NCBI RefSeq assembly: GCF_016919065.1
Contig: NZ_JAFFQA010000003.1
Span: 1-64,000, forward strand
Origin: Desulfobulbus rhabdoformis
GTDB lineage: Bacteria > Desulfobacterota > Desulfobulbia > Desulfobulbales > Desulfobulbaceae
Direction of reading: 5' to 3'
DNA: 64,000 nt
Made by a program: the position numbers and the translations under genes. This document shows, in pieces, positions 9,609-18,959 of this stretch. Below the pieces are notes generated by a model that had not been told where the DNA came from, did no database searches, and saw nothing but the letters and a program-made list of their open reading frames with translations. The number at the start of each line of letters is the position of its first letter. The stretch's first letter is position 1.

Positions 9609-10556
9609 TCAGAAGAGGATAAGAGGCAGCAGCCGGTCACCGGCAAGCAGAATTGCAGCAATCATAATAAAGAGAACGCCTTTTACCAAGTCCATGTTGG
9701 TTATTTTTTGCCGAACCTCTGCAGGAAAGCTGCCCTGATAGCCACGGCTGAGCATGGCCTCATAGACACGTTCGGTGCGTTCAAAAGAGCGAATAAAAAG
9801 CATACCAAAGCCACTGCCCATGGTGCGCAGGGTGGCTATATTGGTGCGGGGGACAAAGCCTCGTACCCGCATGGAGCGTTGCATGCGGCGCATCTCTTCC
9901 TGAAAGACAAAGATATAGCGGTGGCAGAGCAAAATCATCTGGTTCAGGGACGCAGGCAGGCCGAGGTCGGTAAATCCCTGCAAAGTCTGAGGCAGCGATG
10001 AGGTTGCCAGCATGGGTTCCATGAGCAGGGCCACTGCCATCGCCTTACAGACGATAGTGAGCGCAAGGTGGGCACCAGCAAGGCTATAGGGCCACTCCGG
10101 CAGGCCGGGAAGCACCAAGACTGTTTCCCCGGACTGGACGGGACTGGTCAGCGGGACAATCACCACCAGCATCCCCAAAAATCCTCCCAGAGCAGCCAAG
10201 CGTCGCAAGGGACGCGTCCAGGACATACCGGTCAACTCAACACATAAGGCGCAACAAAACAGCGCTGTCAGGGCCCAGGCCAAGGTGTGCAGGGAGACGA
10301 TGACAAAGGCTGCGATCAGCAGGGTGGCTATCTTGATCGAAGGAGCCCAGGTGTGAAACAGTGAACTCCCCTGGCCATGGCGATCAAGGACAGGGGAGGA
10401 CCAGTCCGGCTCGGTCTTCTGGCCAGCGGAGGTACTTTCTTCCGCTTTGAGTAACCAGGCAACAAGGGCACAAAAGAAGGGGAGAAAAAGGCAGGAAAAA
10501 AGCGACATGGTCTGGACACCGTTGAGCACGATGACATGGGCCTGATCGAAGTTCAC
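9609..10556 (-). CDS. ECF metal transporter transmembrane (T) component NikQ/CbiQ
   Basis: This 315-residue integral membrane protein has several hydrophobic helices. Near the C-terminus lie the two cytoplasmic coupling motifs of EcfT/CbiQ proteins: SMRVRGF and, about 40 residues later, AMLSRGY, which contact the ATPases. Its start overlaps the end of the nikM/cbiM gene by 4 bases (ATGA). The next gene downstream is the double ATPase. A hydrophilic insert (about residues 37-62, KAEESTSAGQKTEPDWSSP) follows the first helix and is not typical. Confidence 0.9.
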   Translation of the reverse strand: MNFDQAHVIVLNGVQTMSLFSCLFLPFFCALVAWLLKAEESTSAGQKTEPDWSSPVLDRHGQGSSLFHTWAPSIKIATLLIAAFVIVSLHTLAWALTALFCCALCVELTGMSWTRPLRRLAALGGFLGMLVVIVPLTSPVQSGETVLVLPGLPEWPYSLAGAHLALTIVCKAMAVALLMEPMLATSSLPQTLQGFTDLGLPASLNQMILLCHRYIFVFQEEMRRMQRSMRVRGFVPRTNIATLRTMGSGFGMLFIRSFERTERVYEAMLSRGYQGSFPAEVRQKITNMDLVKGVLFIMIAAILLAGDRLLPLILF

Positions 10557-11170
10557 ACGTTCTCCCTGGCGAGGGTCACACCAAGCAACTCGGGTTTCAC
10601 CTGGTACAAAAAGGAGATCACAAAGCCACCGACAAGAGCTTCAACCACCATCACCGGGATATGGGCCACAAGGGCTATCTTGGCAACGCCCATAAAGGAT
10701 TCACCTCCTGTTGCCAGAAAAAAGGCCAGAATAAGTGCGGCCAGCAAGACGCCCAGTCCACTGACCAAGCTACCAACCAGGGCATTGGACTTTTTGCTGG
10801 TTCCGCGCAGGCGACGGTACAAGAAACCACAGACCAATGCCGGGAGACCCATCATAAGGCTGTTGGCCCCCAGAGCGGTGAGCCCTCCAAATTGAAAGAG
10901 CAGGCTCTGCAGGAAGAGTCCCACGACAATGGAAAGGAAGGCTGTCGGCCCCAGCAAGGCGCCAACGAGCCCGGGCAGCAGCAGGTGGACGCTGGTGGGT
11001 CCAAGGGGCAAATGGATCAAGGAAGCCACAAAAAACGACGAACTGACCACGGCAATTTTGGGCAACTCACGCTGATCAAGCGTGCGCAGACTCAGCCCCA
11101 GGCCGGCCAGGGTCACGATATAACTCCCCGCGGCAACGGCCGTGGGGAGTACACCATCGGCAATATGCAT
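10553..11170 (-). CDS. ECF metal transporter substrate-binding component NikM/CbiM
   Basis: The substrate-specificity (S) component binds Ni2+ or Co2+ through its extreme N-terminus. The start at 11170 is fixed by the invariant MHIADG beginning; in this family the amino group and His2 ligate the metal, so longer upstream readings are excluded. The 205-residue protein is highly hydrophobic, with the HLPLGPTSVHLLLPGL segment (about residues 55-72) that supplies further conserved histidines. The start lies one base after the stop of the upstream NikL-like gene. Confidence 0.92.
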   Translation of the reverse strand: MHIADGVLPTAVAAGSYIVTLAGLGLSLRTLDQRELPKIAVVSSSFFVASLIHLPLGPTSVHLLLPGLVGALLGPTAFLSIVVGLFLQSLLFQFGGLTALGANSLMMGLPALVCGFLYRRLRGTSKKSNALVGSLVSGLGVLLAALILAFFLATGGESFMGVAKIALVAHIPVMVVEALVGGFVISFLYQVKPELLGVTLARENV

Positions 11171-11171
11171 C

Positions 11172-11510
11172 TCAGCGCTCCTCTGCTCCCTGACGACGGG
11201 TGGCAACAAGGGCTGCAACCCCGCAGAGGCCAAGAATATAGCCAATACCAGCGGCTATCTCGCGCAGCCCCGGCTCCTCCAGATTTTGGTTCAAGAGGGC
11301 AATTTCCCGTTTAATCTGGCGGAGTTCCCGGTGCAGTTTTTTATTCTCCTTGCGAACCTCATCTACCAGAGCAACACACTGCGAGCTCTGGGAAACACCA
11401 TCAGGCTGCCCCTCATCTGCGGCTGCGGACAGCGGCAAGACAAGAAGCAACACCAAAGTTATGCCCAACAACCAGCAAGCCCCTATCGGGGAGAGTTTAT
11501 TCCATCTCAT
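11172..11510 (-). CDS. NikL-like accessory protein, C-terminal half (signal peptide, coiled coil, membrane anchor)
   Basis: This 112-residue protein has its own signal or anchor helix (GACWLLGITLVLLLVLPL), a charged coiled coil (about residues 45-75, VRKENKKLHRELRQIKRE) and a C-terminal membrane helix with GIGYILGLCGVAAL. That last part matches the C-terminal half of one-piece NikL/CbiL proteins of ECF nickel importers. The ATG at 11510 lies inside the end of the preceding gene (14-base overlap, different frame). The presence of its own signal sequence argues for a genuine separate gene rather than a frameshift. Confidence 0.7.
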   Translation of the reverse strand: MRWNKLSPIGACWLLGITLVLLLVLPLSAAADEGQPDGVSQSSQCVALVDEVRKENKKLHRELRQIKREIALLNQNLEEPGLREIAAGIGYILGLCGVAALVATRRQGAEER

Positions 11511-11826
11511 CCTGTGACAACACATAGGTATTTCTATGCCCCATCCCTGCATCGATGACAATGGTCAGGGGCTTTTTCTCTGTGAGCGGAAAGGAAAACA
11601 ATCCCTCCTTATCGGTTGTTCCTGTCAGCAGTTCTTTTCCATTGGCATCGAGTACTTCTATTTTTCCCCCCATTACCTTCTGGCCACTTGCAAAATAACT
11701 CTCTGTGTACACCTTCCCATCCTCTACATAAGCAAAAATATTCACTTTATGCGCCCAGGCAGAGGAAAGACAACCGACAAAAACGATGACAGAGAGCGCC
11801 AGTACTCTGAGTACGGAAGCCATCAT
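11497..11826 (-). CDS. NikL-like accessory protein, N-terminal half (carboxypeptidase-regulatory-like domain)
   Basis: A 109-residue exported protein begins with a signal peptide ending near SSAWA. The mature protein then starts HKVNIFAYVEDGKVY and continues through a small beta-sandwich (KIEVLDANGKEL, TDKEGLFSFPL, TIVIDAGMGH). This is the N-terminal domain of NikL-type accessory proteins. The His directly at the mature N-terminus suggests metal binding (inference). The start codon abuts the stop of the DUF4198 gene (TAA then ATG). The coiled-coil and membrane anchor usual for NikL are encoded by the next, overlapping gene. Confidence 0.75.
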   Translation of the reverse strand: MMASVLRVLALSVIVFVGCLSSAWAHKVNIFAYVEDGKVYTESYFASGQKVMGGKIEVLDANGKELLTGTTDKEGLFSFPLTEKKPLTIVIDAGMGHRNTYVLSQDEME

Positions 11827-12627
11827 TTACTTCATATCGGTGGTGTGTACCCACATCACCGCTCCGAGCTCAACGGGTTTTTCCTGACCGTCCTGCTTCA
11901 ATGTCCAGTCGGCGGTGGACAGGGCTGCAAATCCCCACCAGCCAGCCCGGGGCATGGCATAGGTAAAGAAACCGTTTGCATCCGTCTTGACCACCTGGGT
12001 GATAAAGGGGTCACTGGGGGGATGAACCGCACTGGGGTTCTCCGGTGATTCGTTGAGATATTCGACCTCCACCTCCACATCCGCTGCCGGTTTTCCCTTT
12101 ACCAGAACCTGACCGGTAAAGACATTGCCGGTCCAGAGGCCGTAGGGCCGGGTCTTGGCGAGGATTTCAGTCTCCAGGCCAACGGGTGTATCCCAACCTT
12201 CTTCCAAGCCCAGAGCGTTGACACAAACTTTGGTGTAATGGACAATATATGAATCCTCAACAGGTTCCCAGTAGGGCTGGGGCTCCACAAAAAAGACATA
12301 ATCGCCCGGACGCTTGATCTGGTACTGCGTTTGCCATGAGGTAAACGCCTTCCCCGGTTCTGTCCCCTTTACGGCCTTCAGTGTGGGCAGTAAGTCTGTG
12401 CTCGTTCCGTCATGGACCACGCCAAAGCGCTTGGGCTTGACCATTTCCATATAATGGCCTTCCAGCGGATGAAGAAATTTCACCGCCACTTCAATTTTCT
12501 TGGAATCTTTCTGGGTGACTATGTCATCGGAGGGGATCACCGCACCGAAATGGGCATTGGCAACGGACGCGGTGGTCAAGAGAGCGGCACAACAGCTCAG
12601 TAATACCAGTTTGGGGGTTTTGCGCAT
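11827..12627 (-). CDS. NikK-like periplasmic DUF4198 protein
   Basis: This 266-residue protein has a signal peptide ([25 protein letters not shown]) followed by a mature start at HFG. It belongs to the DUF4198 family, which includes the NikK/CbiK-type extracytoplasmic components of ECF nickel transporters. The mature N-terminal His, also seen in the next gene's product, is a likely metal ligand (inference). It is the first gene of the five-gene operon read leftward and has a good ribosome site (AGGAGAAG). No cobalamin riboswitch precedes it, which leans towards nickel. Confidence 0.8.
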   Translation of the reverse strand: MRKTPKLVLLSCCAALLTTASVANAHFGAVIPSDDIVTQKDSKKIEVAVKFLHPLEGHYMEMVKPKRFGVVHDGTSTDLLPTLKAVKGTEPGKAFTSWQTQYQIKRPGDYVFFVEPQPYWEPVEDSYIVHYTKVCVNALGLEEGWDTPVGLETEILAKTRPYGLWTGNVFTGQVLVKGKPAADVEVEVEYLNESPENPSAVHPPSDPFITQVVKTDANGFFTYAMPRAGWWGFAALSTADWTLKQDGQEKPVELGAVMWVHTTDMK

Positions 12628-12810
12628 CTTTCTTCTCCTGTGGATTTCTTTATAGAGAACGGATTTGGGCGAGGACCATAATACGTTTTATGAAAAAATC
12701 ACACAAAAGAACACAATTTTTCAATTCGTGTGAACACCTACGTATGCATGAGAAAACAAGGCACTGAAAATACATAAGGAAACATGCGGCGCACCCGTCC
12801 ATTGTCATGG

Positions 12811-13030
12811 ACCTGAATACGTGACGGCGGATGGTCTCTGAATAACATATTCAGTTGATAATGCAGAAATTTTCAAACTAATTTATTTGCTATTCAGTTT
12901 CCCCCACCGCCCTTTGGGGCATCCATTAGTACGCCACCTTCACTGTTCGTAACAAACCGATAAAGTTTACTTTAATCGACATATCACAAACAGCGAAGCT
13001 GACACACCAATGAATGCTCACGGATCCAGG
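12811..13030. repeat. Palindromic repeat family 2, copy a (compound)
   Basis: The 408-base stretch between the metal operon and dgkA holds this element. It opens with CCTGAATACGTGACGGCGG and shows the inner pair CTGAATAAC...GCTATTCAG and CGGCGGATGG...CCCCACCGCC. It closes at 13013-13030 with GAATGCTCACGGATCCAGG, the inverted outer end. The right part (12976-13030) reappears at 19401-19460. The same family occurs at 46585 and 48352. Promoter elements of the metal operon must lie in or beside this element. Confidence 0.65.
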
Positions 13031-13036
13031 ATGGAA

Positions 13037-13411
13037 TCAGGAGAAGAGCAGAATCAGCCCCCAGTCAATACAGGCCAAAACAAGGGCGACAAAGACAGCG
13101 GCCGAGCCAACATCTTTCGCCAGGCCCGAGAGTTCATGACGATCGGCACTGATACGGTCGACCACCACCTCAATGGCCGTGTTAATCAACTCCACAATCA
13201 GCACCAACAGAAGACTACTGATCAACAAGGCACGCTCAATACTGTTCTCCCCGAGCCAGAGAGCAACCGGCAGGAGCACAGCGCAGAGCAGCACCTCCTG
13301 ACGAAAGGCGGCCTCATTACGAAATGCGGCAAGAATGCCAGCCTTTGAGCAGACAGCGGCGCGAATGATTCGTCCTAACCCGGTCCCGTTTATTTTTCCC
13401 TGCTCTGTCAT
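13037..13411 (-). CDS. dgkA: Diacylglycerol kinase
   Basis: DgkA phosphorylates diacylglycerol in the inner membrane, recycling it into phospholipid synthesis. The 124-residue protein has the three membrane helices and compact size of the bacterial trimeric enzyme. Visible motifs are AAFRNEAAFRQE near residue 28 and the catalytic ELINTAIEVVVDR near residue 73. The stop is followed within a few bases by the end of repeat family 2 copy a. There are no operon partners. Confidence 0.95.
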   Translation of the reverse strand: MTEQGKINGTGLGRIIRAAVCSKAGILAAFRNEAAFRQEVLLCAVLLPVALWLGENSIERALLISSLLLVLIVELINTAIEVVVDRISADRHELSGLAKDVGSAAVFVALVLACIDWGLILLFS

Positions 13412-13689
13412 GGTGTGTAAAACTCCCAGCTAAATCTGCGACAGCGGATGGTTGATGACAAACCCGAGAGTTTGTCTCTTCAACGCCGCGTAGTAAATGA
13501 TTTTCCCTCCATATGGACAGGAACTGCTTAAAAAACTACACTATCTTCTTGTGGTTTTCCACAGACTTTCTTCTCAATTCAGCCAGTGTATCCAGCCTTC
13601 TGGAAAACACAGTTCCCAGGAAAATCGATTGCTGCACTCCTCACCGTGTGGTATCTCTAGACAAAGCTTTTTTTACAAGAGGCAGGTAC

Positions 13690-14061
13690 ATGGATCGCGA
13701 TACATTCTCACATTTACGGGCAAAACTGGGAAAAACTCAGAAGGCGCTGGCCGAACTTCTCGGCGTCTCCCTGAAAGCCGTTCAAAGTTACGAACAGGGG
13801 TGGAGGGCAATCCCCATCCATGTTGAGCGCCAGCTTTATTTTCTGGCTGTCAATCAACGCGGCGAGAAACACAATAAACGCAAAGACTGCTGGAATTTTA
13901 AGAAGTGTGATCGCAAAAAAGAATGCCCGGCCTGGGAGTTCCAAGCAGGTCATCTCTGCTGGTTCCTCAGCGGTACCCGTTGTGAGTGCACTGTAGATAA
14001 AAACTGGAAAGAAAAGATGGAAATATGCCGCAAATGCGATATGTTAACCTCTTTACTCTAG
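13690..14061 (+). CDS. XRE-type helix-turn-helix / two-CW cysteine-rich regulator
   Basis: This 123-residue protein joins an N-terminal XRE-like helix-turn-helix (about residues 5-58, LGKTQKALAELLGVSLKAVQSYEQG) to a cysteine-rich tail with CWNFKKC, CPAWEF, CWFL, CEC and CRKC. The tail fits the two-CW domain found in anaerobes; its ligand is unknown to me, with zinc or an iron-sulfur cluster possible. The ATG at 13690 is used because upstream codons have no family character and AGG lies just before it. It stands alone 78 bases before mnmA. The DNA target and signal cannot be inferred. Confidence 0.75.
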   Translation: MDRDTFSHLRAKLGKTQKALAELLGVSLKAVQSYEQGWRAIPIHVERQLYFLAVNQRGEKHNKRKDCWNFKKCDRKKECPAWEFQAGHLCWFLSGTRCECTVDKNWKEKMEICRKCDMLTSLL

Positions 14062-14139
14062 TCAGTCCCCCTTAGGTTTTCTTCTTTTAATGCCGTTTTT
14101 GTTGTTGTTTCTCATTTCTCCCATTATTTCAATACGTCT

Positions 14140-15189
14140 ATGGCTGCGCTGAAAGTTGGTGTTGCCATGAGCGGTGGGGTCGATTCCACCATGGCCGCCT
14201 CATTGCTGATGGAAAGGGGCTACGAGGTGCATGGATTTTTCATGCAACTTCCGCTGAACCATCAGGAAGCTCTGGAGACCAGGGCCCGCCAGGTAGCCGC
14301 ACATCTCAATATCCCCCTTACTCTGGTTGATCTGCGACAACAGTTTCTTGCTGAGGTGATTGGCTACTTCACCAAGACCTACCAGGCAGGCCTCACTCCC
14401 AACCCCTGTATCCACTGCAACCGCATGATCAAATTCGGCCTGCTGGCTCAGGCCATGCGTGCAGCAGGTATGGAGCAAATCGCCACCGGTCACTACGCCC
14501 GTCTCGTTGAACACCGGGGTAAACGCTGGATCGCTCGCGGTCAGGATCCGGTGAAGGACCAATCCTATTTTCTTGCACGACTCAGTGGAGATCAGCTCCA
14601 ACACCTGAATTTTCCACTTGGTGGCTGGAGCAAGGAAGCCATCTACGAGCGCGCTGGCCAGCTGGGGTTTAGTTTTAGTGGCGAAGAGAGTCAGGATGTC
14701 TGCTTTCTCGAGGAGGATCTGGCAAGTTTTCTTGCCCAACACGGGCTGGGGCAGCAATCAGGCCCGGTGCAAACCCTGGAGGGCAAAACCATCGGAGAGC
14801 ACCACGGGGTCTGGCGGTATACCATCGGCCAACGTCGTGGACTTGGGTTGCCCGATGCCACCCCCTGGTATGTGGTTGCGCTGGATGGGCCAGGGAACCG
14901 GGTAATTGTGGGCAAAAATGACCAGTTATTTTCTCGAACCTGTACGCTGCATTCTTTGCTCGTACCCCATGAACCACCCAAGCTGCCCTGGAGCGGGCAG
15001 GTTCAGCTGCGCTCCCGTCATAAACCAGCCCTGGCGACACTGCATTCGACAGGAGCAGATCAATGGCAACTGTGCTTCGAAAATCCCCAACGTGCTATGA
15101 CACCGGGCCAATTTGCCGTGCTCTACGAGGAAGATCGCGTGATTGCCAGTGGCATTATTGCAGAGGCCCATCAGGAGAAAACACCATGA
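14140..15189 (+). CDS. mnmA: tRNA-specific 2-thiouridylase
   Basis: MnmA adds sulfur to U34 of tRNAs for Lys, Glu and Gln. The 349-residue protein has the P-loop-type ATP pyrophosphatase motif SGGVDST (residues 11-17), the nucleophile Cys90 in NPCIHCNRMIKFG, and the second catalytic Cys188 in SQDVCFLEED. GHYAR and QSYFLARL, also conserved, are present. Its stop overlaps the start of mtaB by 4 bases (ATGA), pairing two tRNA thio-modification genes in one operon. Confidence 0.95.
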   Translation: MAALKVGVAMSGGVDSTMAASLLMERGYEVHGFFMQLPLNHQEALETRARQVAAHLNIPLTLVDLRQQFLAEVIGYFTKTYQAGLTPNPCIHCNRMIKFGLLAQAMRAAGMEQIATGHYARLVEHRGKRWIARGQDPVKDQSYFLARLSGDQLQHLNFPLGGWSKEAIYERAGQLGFSFSGEESQDVCFLEEDLASFLAQHGLGQQSGPVQTLEGKTIGEHHGVWRYTIGQRRGLGLPDATPWYVVALDGPGNRVIVGKNDQLFSRTCTLHSLLVPHEPPKLPWSGQVQLRSRHKPALATLHSTGADQWQLCFENPQRAMTPGQFAVLYEEDRVIASGIIAEAHQEKTP

Positions 15190-16520
15190 AGCGGGTTGCC
15201 ATTACCACCTTGGGTTGCAAGGTCAACCAGTTCGAATCTGCCGCCTTTGCCAGTGCCTTTGAGTCACGAGGCTGCCAAATGGTCCCCTTTACTGCTGAGG
15301 CTGATATTTATGTGATTAACACCTGCACGGTTACGGGACGGGCAGGGCAGCAGTCGCGGCAGATGATTCGACGGGTTCTGAAACAGTTTCCCCAGGCGCG
15401 AATTTTTGTAACCGGCTGTTATGCCCAGATGGATCCGGAGAGCGTGCTCAATCTCTCTGAAAAGCCCCTGGCTATTGTGGGCAACGGCAACAAGCATCGG
15501 CTGGTTGATGCAGCCCTCTCTGAAAACCCTCCGGATATGGTCATGCTCATGGGCCGCATTCGGGAAAACAAAGAGATCTGCGATCTCCCCGTGATACGCT
15601 TTCGCGGCCGCACCCGGGCCTATATCCGCATTCAGGATGGCTGCAACAATTTTTGCTCGTACTGTATTGTCCCCTATACAAGAGGGCCGAGCCGCAGTCT
15701 TGCGCTGGAAAAAGTGCTCAGCCAGACAGCAATCTTTGTTGATCAGGGATATCGGGAGCTGGTCATCACCGGAATCAACGTCGGTAAATACGGCCTGGAT
15801 TTGGATGAAGGGGAGACCATCTATACACTGCTGGACCGACTCTGCCGGGCATTTCCCCAATTGCGTCTGCGCCTGAGTTCCATCGAGCCCACCGAGGTCA
15901 ACACCACCTTGCTGGACCTGGTAAGTCGGCATGACAACTTCATGCCCCATCTGCACATCCCTCTGCAAAGTGGCGATGATGCGGTGCTTGCCCGCATGAA
16001 CCGTCGCTACAATCGCAGTCAGTTTGCAGATGTCATCCACCAGGTGCATGCGGCCTTGCCCACGGCCTCCATCGGCTGCGATGTACTGGGCGGTTTTCCC
16101 GGTGAGACAGAAGAGGAAGCTGAGAACACGTACCAGTTGCTCAAAAGTTTACCCATTTCCTATCTCCACGTTTTTCCCTATTCCAAACGGCCGGGGACCT
16201 TAGCCGCCACCATGCCGGGGCATCTGCCAGGCCCTGTCAAAGACGCACGGGTAAGCCGTCTACGCGCACTTGATCAGGAGAAACGACAGACCATGTATGC
16301 CCAGGGAAGGGGAGAAATCCATCAGGTACTGGTGGAACGACGAAACAGGAAAAGCGGTCTGTTGCAGGGCTTTAGCGAAAACTATATTCCCTTTCAGTTC
16401 AGCGGCGACAACAGACTGATACACACCGTGGTCCCCGTCCAGCTCTGCCATATTGAGAAAGGGCAGCCCATGGGCTGCTTACCTCAGGACTTTCTTGAGG
16501 AAAATCACAAAAGCAGGTAG
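15186..16520 (+). CDS. mtaB: tRNA t6A37 methylthiotransferase
   Basis: MtaB converts t6A37 to ms2t6A in tRNAs reading ANN codons, using two [4Fe-4S] clusters and SAM. The 444-residue protein has the UPF0004 N-terminal domain (TLGCKVNQFES with further Cys in NTCTVTGRA and TGCYAQ). A radical-SAM core follows with CNNFCSYCIVPYTRG (about residue 155), and a TRAM-like C-terminus. The short KVNQFES form rather than the MiaB pattern favours MtaB. The start is set by ATGA overlap with mnmA; the longer upstream reading is an mnmA shadow. Confidence 0.92.
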   Translation: MKRVAITTLGCKVNQFESAAFASAFESRGCQMVPFTAEADIYVINTCTVTGRAGQQSRQMIRRVLKQFPQARIFVTGCYAQMDPESVLNLSEKPLAIVGNGNKHRLVDAALSENPPDMVMLMGRIRENKEICDLPVIRFRGRTRAYIRIQDGCNNFCSYCIVPYTRGPSRSLALEKVLSQTAIFVDQGYRELVITGINVGKYGLDLDEGETIYTLLDRLCRAFPQLRLRLSSIEPTEVNTTLLDLVSRHDNFMPHLHIPLQSGDDAVLARMNRRYNRSQFADVIHQVHAALPTASIGCDVLGGFPGETEEEAENTYQLLKSLPISYLHVFPYSKRPGTLAATMPGHLPGPVKDARVSRLRALDQEKRQTMYAQGRGEIHQVLVERRNRKSGLLQGFSENYIPFQFSGDNRLIHTVVPVQLCHIEKGQPMGCLPQDFLEENHKSR

Positions 16521-16649
16521 ATTGCCACCTTTGATCGATCATGCGTACAGGTGCAGCATCATGGCAACTGCGCATGACCTTGCCCCCAAAAATCCCGCAG
16601 GAATAATCTATTAGGTGCCCATTGTACATTTGGGAAGAACGGCATTACT

Positions 16650-17885
16650 ATGATCGGAGAAATAATAGCCATTGGCGACGAGCTGACCTCAGGCCGTATC
16701 ATCAACTCAACAAGCGGTCTTGCCGCTCGGGAATTGTTTCTTCGAGGCCATATTATTCGGGCCATGCACACCATCGGCGATGATCCAGATCTCATCGGCA
16801 CCACCCTCAACAGGGCCATTAAGCGTGCCGATTTTGTTCTGGTCACGGGCGGTCTTGGAGCAACCACCGACGACCTAACCAATGAGGCAGTGGTCAAGGC
16901 CCTGAACCTTGAGACTGTCACCAACCCTTGTGTCCAGGCCAGAATAGAGGCCCGTGTAGCCAAAGGGACCTGTACATCAACCACCTCGTTGGCTAAACTG
17001 GCCCAGTTACCACAAGGGGCTGAAGTCCTGGATGAGGCCTATCGAATGGCTGGCTACCTCTTGCGCTACCAGGGCAAACCGATTTACTTTCTCCCCGGTG
17101 TACCGCCACAGATGGAAGTCCTGCTGCAGGAGAAGGTCCTCCCCGGTCTGGAGGAAATGACCCCAGCCACGACATCGGCAGTGGCTCAACGGGTCTATCG
17201 CACCTGCGGCCTCTCGGAAATCGAGATCAACAACCAACTTCATTCCCTGGAACAGCAGGGGCTGGAGATTGGTTATTATCCGGTGGGGGCCGAGGTACAC
17301 GTTAGCCTCACCGGCCGAGACCTGGCACAGGGGGTGCGTAATCCCCTGTTTCAGCAAGGGGACCGGTTCATCCGTGAGGCTCTGGGTGACAACATCTATG
17401 GCACGGACGAAGACACGCTGGCCTCTGTCGTGGGGGAACTGTTAGTTCAACACACCTCTATGCTGGCAACGGCGGAGTCGTGTACAGGGGGGTTAATCGG
17501 TGCCACCCTGACCCAGGCTGCGGGCAGTTCCAACTGGTTCAAGGGAGGGGTGATCGTCTACTCCAACGCCCTGAAAGAAAACCTGTTGGATGTCCCCGCT
17601 GAAACTTTAAACACCCACGGCGCTGTCAGCGCAGAAACCGCACGGGCCATGGCCAGTGGTACCGTTGCCTGCCTGGGCAGCGATATCGCCATCTCAGCGA
17701 CTGGCATTGCCGGCCCAGGTGGCGGCACCGAGGAAAAACCGGTAGGCACAGTCTATATTGGCCTGTGCATGGCCGGCCAACACAGAGAACAACGCTGCCA
17801 TTTTGTCGGTTCCCGTCGACAAATTCAGGAAAAAACCGCGCAGACCGCAATGGATATGGTACGCCGGGCGTTACTTTCGCGATAA
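16650..17885 (+). CDS. cinA: CinA-type NMN deamidase / competence-damage protein
   Basis: The 411-residue protein has the two usual CinA parts. The N-terminal molybdopterin-binding-like domain (residues 1-170) has IAIGDELTSGRI and VTGGLGATTDD. The C-terminal amidase domain (255-411) has ATAESCTGGLIG and ATGIAGPGG. The C-terminal domain hydrolyses nicotinamide mononucleotide to nicotinate mononucleotide in pyridine nucleotide salvage. recA starts 27 bases downstream, the cinA-recA order common in bacteria. Confidence 0.93.
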   Translation: MIGEIIAIGDELTSGRIINSTSGLAARELFLRGHIIRAMHTIGDDPDLIGTTLNRAIKRADFVLVTGGLGATTDDLTNEAVVKALNLETVTNPCVQARIEARVAKGTCTSTTSLAKLAQLPQGAEVLDEAYRMAGYLLRYQGKPIYFLPGVPPQMEVLLQEKVLPGLEEMTPATTSAVAQRVYRTCGLSEIEINNQLHSLEQQGLEIGYYPVGAEVHVSLTGRDLAQGVRNPLFQQGDRFIREALGDNIYGTDEDTLASVVGELLVQHTSMLATAESCTGGLIGATLTQAAGSSNWFKGGVIVYSNALKENLLDVPAETLNTHGAVSAETARAMASGTVACLGSDIAISATGIAGPGGGTEEKPVGTVYIGLCMAGQHREQRCHFVGSRRQIQEKTAQTAMDMVRRALLSR

Positions 17886-17912
17886 CCGCAGAATGTAGAA
17901 AAGGAGAAATTC

Positions 17913-18953
17913 ATGACAGCAGCCAACGATCAGAACGAAGGCCGCCTGAAAAGCGTCGACAATGCCATCACTCAAATCCATCGTCAGTTTGGCAAGGGTG
18001 CCATCATGCGCCTGGGGTCGACAGAAAAAGTCAATGTGCCGGTTATTCCCACAGGCATTCTCTCCATTGATATGGCTCTTGGCGTCGGCGGACTGCCCCG
18101 CGGGCGTGTAACCGAGATTTACGGCCCTGAGTCCTCGGGTAAAACCACCCTGGCCCTGCATGTCATTGCCGAGGCCCAGAAGATGGGTGGCAATGTGGCC
18201 TTTATCGATGCAGAGCATGCCCTGGATACCAGCTATGCAGAGCGTTTGGGTGTGGATGTGGATAATCTGCTTATCTCCCAACCTGATTTTGGCGAACAGG
18301 CCCTGGAGATAGCTGAAATACTCATCCGTAGCGGTGGCGTTGACGTCGTTGTTATCGATTCGGTAGCGGCCCTGGTGCCCCGGGCAGAGATCGATGGCAA
18401 TGTCGGCGACCAGCATGTGGGGCTGCAAGCGCGCCTGATGTCCCATGCCATGCGGAAGTTTACCGGTGTTTTAAGCCGGACCAATACCGTTTTGATCTTC
18501 ATCAACCAGATCCGTATGAAAATCGGCGTCATGTTCGGGAACCCCGAGACCACCACCGGTGGTAATGCCCTTAAATTCTACAGTTCAGTGAGGGTTGACA
18601 TTCGAAAATCGACCCAGATTAAAGACGGACAGGACGTTGTCGGTAACCTGACCAAAGTCAAGATTGTCAAGAACAAGGTGGCGCCACCGTTTAAGCAGGC
18701 AGAGGTGGATATTATCTACGGTGAGGGTATTTCCCGTACAGGCGACATACTTGATCTGGGCGTAGCCAACAACATTGTGGACAAATCCGGTTCCTGGTAC
18801 TCTTATCAGGATGAGCGTATCGGCCAGGGCCGTGAAAATGCCAAGAAGTTCCTCAAAGAACACCCGGAAACCCTGGTCTCCATCGAGCGTAAGCTCAAGC
18901 TTGGTTTTGGCCTGGCAGTGGAGCCCGAAGAACCCGCAGCAAAGGAAGAGTAA
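17913..18953 (+). CDS. recA: Recombinase RecA
   Basis: RecA drives homologous strand exchange and LexA self-cleavage. The 346-residue length is standard. Motifs are Walker [10 protein letters not shown] near residue 70, the FIDAEHALD segment, Walker [13 protein letters not shown] near 145, and loop L2 [15 protein letters not shown]. The C-terminus ends in an acidic tail ([10 protein letters not shown]). A strong AAAGGAG ribosome site lies before the ATG. No clear LexA operator was recognised in the short cinA-recA gap, so SOS control is not shown by the sequence. Confidence 0.97.
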   Translation: MTAANDQNEGRLKSVDNAITQIHRQFGKGAIMRLGSTEKVNVPVIPTGILSIDMALGVGGLPRGRVTEIYGPESSGKTTLALHVIAEAQKMGGNVAFIDAEHALDTSYAERLGVDVDNLLISQPDFGEQALEIAEILIRSGGVDVVVIDSVAALVPRAEIDGNVGDQHVGLQARLMSHAMRKFTGVLSRTNTVLIFINQIRMKIGVMFGNPETTTGGNALKFYSSVRVDIRKSTQIKDGQDVVGNLTKVKIVKNKVAPPFKQAEVDIIYGEGISRTGDILDLGVANNIVDKSGSWYSYQDERIGQGRENAKKFLKEHPETLVSIERKLKLGFGLAVEPEEPAAKEE

Positions 18954-18959
18954 TCCGAA

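Noticed and set aside
11172-11826. NikL split as a sequencing frameshift
   Set aside because: The downstream frame has its own export helix and start, and the overlap is 14 bases, so a real split gene explains it better.
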